64,000 bases of DNA from contig NZ_VITI01000002.1 in NCBI RefSeq assembly GCF_007827795.1, forward strand, positions 124,001 to 188,000, written 5' to 3'. Of this stretch, positions 59,522-64,000 are shown piece after piece. This stretch comes from Azospirillum brasilense (lineage in GTDB: Bacteria > Pseudomonadota > Alphaproteobacteria > Azospirillales > Azospirillaceae). The translations under genes and the position numbers were made by a program. The notes under the pieces are model-generated. The model saw only the letters and a program-made list of their open reading frames with translations, was not told where the DNA came from and made no database searches. Each line of letters starts with the position of its first letter. The first letter of the stretch is position 1.

Positions 59522-60853
59522 ATGACCATTCAGATTCTCATGCCCGCCCTCTCTCCCACCATGACCGAGGGCAACCTCGCCAAGTGGCTGAAGAAGGAAG
59601 GCGACGCGGTGAAGTCCGGCGACGTGATCGCCGAGATCGAAACCGACAAGGCCACCATGGAAGTCGAGGCGGCCGACGAAGGCCGTCTCGGCAAGATCCT
59701 CGTGCAGGCCGGCACGCAGGGCGTCGCGGTGAACACCCCGATCGCCGTGCTGCTGGAAGAGGGCGAGGACGACAGCGCGCTCGCCAAGGCCGCCGCTCCC
59801 GCCCCGGCGGCCGCGGCTCCGGCCCCGGCGGCTTCCGCTCCGGCCCCGACCGCTGCTCCGGCTCCGCAGGCCGCGGCCGCTCCGGCTCCCGCCGCCCATG
59901 GCGGTGGCCGCGTGTTCGCCAGCCCGCTGGCCCGCCGTCTGGCCGAGCAGGCCGGTCTCGACCTGAAGGCCGTCAAGGGCACCGGCCCGAACGGCCGCAT
60001 CGTCAAGGCCGACGTCGAGGCCGCCAAGGCCGGCGGCACCGCCAAGGCCGCCGCTCCGCAGGCCGCCGCCCAGGCTCCCGCCGCCGCCCCGGCGGCTGCT
60101 CCGGCCGCCGCCGCTCCGGCCCCGAAGGCCGCGGGCATCGACGCCAAGGACCTGTCGGACAAGCTGGGCATGCGCTACAAGGCGCAGCCGAACAGCTCGA
60201 TGCGCAAGACGATCTCCCGTCGTCTGACCGAGGTGCAGCAGACGGTGCCGGACTACTTCCTGGCCATCGACTGCGAGCTGGATGCGCTGCTGAAGGTCCG
60301 CTCCGACCTGAACGCCCGCTCCAAGGACTACAAGCTGTCGGTCAACGACTTCATCATCCGCGCCGCCGCGCTGACGCTGAAGAAGTTCCCGAACATCAAC
60401 GCCGCCTGGTCCGACGAGGCCATTCTGCGTTACGACCACGTCGACATCTCGGTCGCCGTGGCCACCCCGACCGGCCTGATCACGCCCATCGTCAAGAAGG
60501 CGGAGACCAAGGGGCTGGCCGAGATCTCCAACGAGATGAAGGGTCTGGCGGAGCGCGCCCGCGACGGCAAGCTGAAGCCGGAAGAGTTCCAGGGCGGCAC
60601 CTTCTCGATCTCGAACCTCGGCATGTACGGCATCCGGGAGTTCGCGGCGATCATCAACCCGCCGCAAGCCTGCATCATGGCGGTCGGCGCCGGTGAGCAG
60701 CGTCCGGTCGTGAAGAACGGCGCGCTCGCCATCGCCACCGTGATGACCGTCTCGGTCACCGTGGACCACCGCGTCGCCGACGGCGCGCAGGGTGCGGAAT
60801 TCCTCGCGGCTTTCAAGAAGCTGATCGAGGACCCGCTGAGCATGCTGCTGTAA
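59522..60853 (+). CDS. pdhC: Pyruvate dehydrogenase E2 component (dihydrolipoyl acetyltransferase)
   Basis: The 443-residue protein has one lipoyl domain (Lys43 in [11 protein letters not shown]), an Ala/Pro-rich flexible linker, a peripheral subunit-binding domain ([30 protein letters not shown]), a second Ala/Pro linker, and the catalytic acyltransferase domain. The active-site motif is [15 protein letters not shown] near the C-terminus. It forms the core of the complex and passes the acetyl group to CoA. GAGGGCGA precedes ATG 59522. Only one lipoyl domain is present, as is usual when E1-beta carries another. Confidence 0.97.
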   Translation: MTIQILMPALSPTMTEGNLAKWLKKEGDAVKSGDVIAEIETDKATMEVEAADEGRLGKILVQAGTQGVAVNTPIAVLLEEGEDDSALAKAAAPAPAAAAPAPAASAPAPTAAPAPQAAAAPAPAAHGGGRVFASPLARRLAEQAGLDLKAVKGTGPNGRIVKADVEAAKAGGTAKAAAPQAAAQAPAAAPAAAPAAAAPAPKAAGIDAKDLSDKLGMRYKAQPNSSMRKTISRRLTEVQQTVPDYFLAIDCELDALLKVRSDLNARSKDYKLSVNDFIIRAAALTLKKFPNINAAWSDEAILRYDHVDISVAVATPTGLITPIVKKAETKGLAEISNEMKGLAERARDGKLKPEEFQGGTFSISNLGMYGIREFAAIINPPQACIMAVGAGEQRPVVKNGALAIATVMTVSVTVDHRVADGAQGAEFLAAFKKLIEDPLSMLL

Positions 60854-60866
60854 GGGGGCGCCGACC

Positions 60867-62264
60867 ATGGCTGACATGAACTACGACCTCATCGTCATCG
60901 GCGGCGGTCCGGGCGGCTATGTGGCGGCGATCCGCGCCGCCCAGCTCGGCCTCAGCACCGCGGTGGTGGAGCGTGAGAACCTCGGCGGCATCTGCCTCAA
61001 TTGGGGCTGCATCCCGACCAAGGCGCTCCTGCGCTCCGCCGAGGTGCTGCGCAACGCCAAGCACGCCGCGGAGTACGGGCTGGTCATCCAGAACCCGTCC
61101 TTCGACCTGGACAAGGTCGTTCAGCGGTCCCGCAAGGTGGCGGGGCAGCTCAACGGCGGCGTCAAGCACCTGTTGAAGAAGAACAAGGTCGCCGTCATCG
61201 AGGGCGAGGCCAAGCTGCTCGGCAAGGGGCAGGTGGCCGTGTCCAAGGGTGGTGCGGCGGTCGGCACCTTCGGGGCGAAGAACATCATCATCGCCACGGG
61301 CGCCCGCGCCCGCACCCTTCCGGGCCTGGAGGACGACGGCAACCTCGTCTGGACCTACCGCAAGGCGATGACCCCGAACACGACGCCGAAGTCGCTGCTG
61401 GTCATCGGCTCCGGCGCCATCGGCATCGAGTTCGCCAGCTTCTACAACGAGCTGGGCGCCAAGGTGACGGTGGTCGAGGTGATGGACCGCATCCTGCCGG
61501 TCGAGGACGAGGAAATCTCGGCCTTCGCCCGCAAGCAGTTCGAAAAGCAGGGCATGCGCATCATCACCAACGGCAAGGCCGGCAACCTGCGCAAGGGTGC
61601 CGACAGCGTGACGGTGGCGGTGGAAGCCAACGGCAAGACCGAGGACATCACGGTCGACCGCGTGATCCTCGCCGTCGGCATCGCGCCGAACACGGAGAAT
61701 CTGGGCCTGGAGAACACCAAGGTCCAGACCGACCGCGGCCACATCAAGACCAACGCCAACTGCCAGACCGACGAGCCGGGCGTCTACGCCATCGGCGACG
61801 TGACGGGGGCTCCCTGGCTCGCCCACAAGGCCAGCCACGAGGGCGTCATCGCCGTCGAGCACATCGCCGGCAAGCACCCGCACGCGCTGGACATCCGCAA
61901 CATCCCGGGCTGCACCTACTCGCACCCGCAGATCGCGTCGGTCGGTCTGACCGAGAAGAAGGCGAAGGAGGCGGGCTACGAGGTCCGCGTCGGCCGCTTC
62001 CCCTTCATCGGCAACGGCAAGGCCATCGCGCTGGGCGAGGCGGACGGCATGGTGAAGACCGTGTTCGACGCCAAGACCGGCGAGCTGCTGGGCGCCCACA
62101 TGGTTGGAGCCGAGGTGACGGAGCTGATCCAGGGCTACACGGTCGCCAAGACCATGGAGACCACCGAACAGGAGCTGATGCAGACGGTGTTCCCGCATCC
62201 GACCCTGTCGGAGATGATGCACGAGTCGGTTCTTGATGCCTACGGCCGGGCCATCCACTTCTAA
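60867..62264 (+). CDS. lpd: Dihydrolipoamide dehydrogenase (E3)
   Basis: The 465-residue flavoprotein reoxidises dihydrolipoyl groups using NAD+. It has an FAD fold (LIVIGGGPGGYVAAIRAAQLG), the redox disulphide Cys43-Cys48 in GGICLNWGCIPTKALL, an NAD fold (LLVIGSGAIGIEFASFYNELG), a second FAD contact (GVYAIGDVTG) and the active-site His/Glu motif HPTLSEMMHESV. It follows pdhC by 13 bases and completes the pyruvate dehydrogenase set. A strong hairpin follows at 62292. Confidence 0.97.
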   Translation: MADMNYDLIVIGGGPGGYVAAIRAAQLGLSTAVVERENLGGICLNWGCIPTKALLRSAEVLRNAKHAAEYGLVIQNPSFDLDKVVQRSRKVAGQLNGGVKHLLKKNKVAVIEGEAKLLGKGQVAVSKGGAAVGTFGAKNIIIATGARARTLPGLEDDGNLVWTYRKAMTPNTTPKSLLVIGSGAIGIEFASFYNELGAKVTVVEVMDRILPVEDEEISAFARKQFEKQGMRIITNGKAGNLRKGADSVTVAVEANGKTEDITVDRVILAVGIAPNTENLGLENTKVQTDRGHIKTNANCQTDEPGVYAIGDVTGAPWLAHKASHEGVIAVEHIAGKHPHALDIRNIPGCTYSHPQIASVGLTEKKAKEAGYEVRVGRFPFIGNGKAIALGEADGMVKTVFDAKTGELLGAHMVGAEVTELIQGYTVAKTMETTEQELMQTVFPHPTLSEMMHESVLDAYGRAIHF

Positions 62265-62291
62265 GTGGAGAGCCTGATCGCTGGTCGTTTT

Positions 62292-62317
62292 CTCCCTCGC
62301 CCTCCGGGGTGGGGGAG
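62292..62317 (+). terminator. Strong hairpin after lpd
   Basis: CTCCCTCGCCC (62292-62302) pairs over its full length, with two G-T wobbles, with GGGTGGGGGAG (62307-62317) around a four-base loop. There is no U-tract, so it may be a repetitive extragenic palindrome or a 3' stabiliser at the end of the pdh mRNA. Confidence 0.5.
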
Positions 62318-62513
62318 CAACGATTCGGGCGCCGTCATCATTTTGGCGGTGTTGTTTCGTTGCGGCCGATAATCAGACTTGACCGGTTGGTCATTCCGGC
62401 CTATCCGGCGGGACCGCGTCCGCCGGCCTTGCGCCGTCCCTTGCGCCGTCGGCGGCGCGTTACCGTTCAGCATCGGCGCTGCCACCGGGCAGCCCGTGGG
62501 AGCACTTCAGACC

Positions 62514-63470
62514 ATGACCGTGGCCGATCACCCCGAGAAGCTTCGCCATCCCGAAAAGGCCCACAAGCCCGACAACCCGATCCAGCGCAAACCGGGCTGG
62601 ATTCGCGTCAAGGCGCCGACCAGCCAGGAATACAACGAGACGCGCAACCTGATGCGCGGGCTCAAGCTCAACACCGTGTGCGAAGAGGCGGCCTGCCCCA
62701 ACATCGGGGAGTGCTGGAAGCACAAGCACGCGACCTTCATGATCCTCGGCGCCGTCTGCACCCGCGGCTGCGCCTTCTGCAACGTCGGCACCGGCCGCCC
62801 GGACCAGCTCGACCCGCACGAGCCGGACAATGTGGCGGAGGCGGTGGCCCAGTTGAAGCTGAGCCACGTCGTCGTCACCTCGGTGGACCGCGACGATCTG
62901 GAGGACGGCGGGGCGGAGCATTTCGCCCGCACCATCCGCGCCATCCGCGCGGCGTCACCGGACACCACCATCGAGATCCTCACCCCCGACTTCCAGAAGA
63001 AGAAGGGTGCGGTGGAGGTGGTGGTGGAGGCGAAGCCCGACGTCTTCAACCACAATCTGGAAACCGCCCCGCGCCTCTACCCGACGATCCGTCCGGGTGC
63101 GCGCTATTTCACCTCGCTGCAACTGTTGGCGCGGGTGAAGGAGCTGGACCCGTCGATGTTCACCAAGTCCGGCGTGATGGTCGGGCTGGGCGAGACGCGC
63201 GAGGAGGTTGGGCAGGTAATGGACGATCTGCGCGCCGCCGATGTTGACTTCATGACGATCGGCCAGTACCTCCAGCCGACGCCCAAGCACGCGGCGGTGG
63301 ACCGGTTCGTGACTCCGGAAGAATTCCAGAGCTACGCAACACTTGGCCGCGGCAAGGGTTTCCTGATGGTGGCCTCGACGCCGCTGACCCGCTCCAGCTA
63401 CCACGCGGGGGCGGACTTCGCGATGCTGCGGGAGGCTCGCCTCCGCAAGCTCGCGGCAGCGGCGGGCTGA
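62514..63470 (+). CDS. lipA: Lipoyl synthase
   Basis: The 318-residue radical SAM enzyme has both iron-sulphur sites: the auxiliary cluster Cys56, Cys61 and Cys67 ([13 protein letters not shown]), and the radical SAM cluster Cys82, Cys86 and Cys89 ([12 protein letters not shown]). The family end [10 protein letters not shown] supplies the serine ligand. It inserts two sulphurs into octanoyl groups on lipoyl domains, finishing the cofactor used by E1-beta and E2 just upstream. ATG 62514 was chosen; an earlier in-frame ATG (62379) would add an Arg/Pro-rich head. It sits 249 bases after lpd. Confidence 0.97.
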   Translation: MTVADHPEKLRHPEKAHKPDNPIQRKPGWIRVKAPTSQEYNETRNLMRGLKLNTVCEEAACPNIGECWKHKHATFMILGAVCTRGCAFCNVGTGRPDQLDPHEPDNVAEAVAQLKLSHVVVTSVDRDDLEDGGAEHFARTIRAIRAASPDTTIEILTPDFQKKKGAVEVVVEAKPDVFNHNLETAPRLYPTIRPGARYFTSLQLLARVKELDPSMFTKSGVMVGLGETREEVGQVMDDLRAADVDFMTIGQYLQPTPKHAAVDRFVTPEEFQSYATLGRGKGFLMVASTPLTRSSYHAGADFAMLREARLRKLAAAAG

Positions 63471-63499
63471 GAGGCGGCCGAAAGAGAAACGGAGCGGGT

Positions 63500-63967
63500 A
63501 TGCCGACGCACGCGGAAAAGAAGGTTCTTCCCTACACGCCGGAACAGATGTACCGGCTGGTCGCCGATGTGGAGAAGTATCCGGAGTTCCTGCCCTGGTG
63601 CCTCGCCGCCCGCATCCGCCGCCGCGAAGGCAACGTGATGTTCGCGGACCTCGTGATCGGCTTCAAGATGGTGCGGGAACGCTTCACCTCGCGCGTGGAA
63701 CTGGACGAAGAGAGCCGTCGCATCAACGTCCAGTACACCGAGGGGCCGTTCCAGTACCTGAACAATCACTGGCTCTTCACCCCCCACGAGGGCGGAGTCT
63801 GCGTCGATTTCTACGTGGATTTCGAATTCCGCTCGAAGATGCTGCAGAAGATCATGGGCGTTCTGTTCAACGAGGCGGTGCGCCGGATGGTGCAGGCCTT
63901 CGAGACCCGCGCCAACCAGCTCTATGGTGCCGGCTCTGCCCGGCCCGCCGCCGCACGGACCGCCTGA
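63500..63967 (+). CDS. ratA: Coq10/START-like protein (RatA family)
   Basis: The 155-residue protein is a START-like, Coq10/RatA family member: YTPEQMYRLVADVEKYPEFLPWCLAARIRRR, VIGFKMVRERFTSRVELDEE, and YVDFEFRSKMLQKIMGVLFNEAVRRM. Some relatives bind ubiquinone; the E. coli protein (RatA) was described as a toxin blocking 70S assembly, though this is disputed. No antitoxin is visible here, and the lipA-ratA neighbourhood is typical of a housekeeping role. GGAGCGG precedes ATG 63500. It is 29 bases after lipA. Confidence 0.9.
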   Translation: MPTHAEKKVLPYTPEQMYRLVADVEKYPEFLPWCLAARIRRREGNVMFADLVIGFKMVRERFTSRVELDEESRRINVQYTEGPFQYLNNHWLFTPHEGGVCVDFYVDFEFRSKMLQKIMGVLFNEAVRRMVQAFETRANQLYGAGSARPAAARTA

Positions 63968-64000
63968 AGCCGGTTCTCCGTCAGCGAATCGCGGTTTCCG

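Noticed and set aside
57025-62258. Long minus-strand frames opposite the pyruvate dehydrogenase genes
   Set aside because: All four complex components are unmistakable on the plus strand.
63500-63967. RatA as half of a toxin-antitoxin pair
   Set aside because: No antitoxin-like gene is adjacent, and the lipA neighbourhood and Coq10/START-type sequence fit a housekeeping lipid or quinone role better.
63925-64000. Possible 3' end of a minus-strand gene entering from beyond the window
   Set aside because: An open minus-strand frame ends in a stop at 63925, overlapping ratA, but the visible 24 codons have no recognisable motif, so it cannot be supported.

Overview
The window is a GC-rich chromosomal segment with very few non-coding gaps, none longer than about 280 bases. 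The gene content and order point to an alphaproteobacterium of the Rhodospirillales. I would guess Azospirillum or a close relative. This is an inference from the rpoZ-rsh and pdxJ-acpS-lepB-rnc-era runs, a pyruvate dehydrogenase E1-beta with its own lipoyl domain, an LdtR-like MarR regulator and a YcjX/YcjF pair. I see no rRNA, tRNA, CRISPR array, insertion sequence or prophage gene, so this is mostly core chromosome with patches of accessory genes.

Layout. 1-2.7 kb: an Hsp20 chaperone (cut by the window edge) overlapping a Lon protease. 2.8-6.9 kb: a DUF2076 protein, an LdtR-like regulator, a NifX-like protein, a sensor-less histidine kinase, and a secreted phytase-like esterase with a tiny translationally coupled leader ORF. 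6.9-10.5 kb: an array of 26-bp palindromic repeats, a NYN-domain nuclease-like gene, rpoZ and a bifunctional (p)ppGpp enzyme. 10.6-14.9 kb: HIT protein, then pdxJ-acpS-lepB-rnc-era, largely overlapping. 15-17.4 kb: the YcjX/YcjF-like pair. 17.4-23.1 kb: a TPR protein, two small flagellar-type proteins, a divergent ClpP, a glycosyltransferase, a phosphodiesterase and a shrunken amidohydrolase relic. 23.1-27.5 kb: an RND efflux pump behind a palindromic operator. 27.6-34.6 kb: a three-gene transglutaminase / ATP-grasp / alpha-E cluster on the minus strand. 34.9-41.1 kb: an unknown protein, an LprI-like protein, an aldose epimerase, a large Ser/Thr kinase and a periplasmic cyclophilin. 41.4-48.7 kb: the YdbH-YnbE-YdbL envelope system, a GT41 glycosyltransferase, a coiled-coil membrane protein and LptD. 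48.8-56.3 kb: a RAM-domain protein, a DEAD-box helicase, two small hydrolases, a lipoprotein, a methyltransferase, parE and an acyl-CoA thioesterase. 56.4-64 kb: ftsB, pdhA-pdhB-pdhC-lpd, lipA and ratA.

How the genes work together. The right-hand end is a coherent metabolic block: all four pyruvate dehydrogenase components plus the lipoyl synthase that finishes the cofactor carried by E1-beta and E2. The LptD, YdbH-YnbE-YdbL, LepB and Lon/Hsp20 groups serve the cell envelope and protein quality control. RpoZ and Rsh sit together as the stringent-response pair. The transglutaminase/ATP-grasp cluster is the best candidate for a biochemically undescribed system: its domains predict making and breaking of amide bonds, but its substrate is not known to me. 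Other points worth following are a ClpP whose catalytic aspartate position is asparagine, the palindromic repeat array after the NYN gene, and the structured leader in front of pdhA.

Limits: all calls come from reading the sequence by eye. Domain names rest on recognised motifs and family memory, not on searches. Promoter, operator and hairpin calls are pattern matches.
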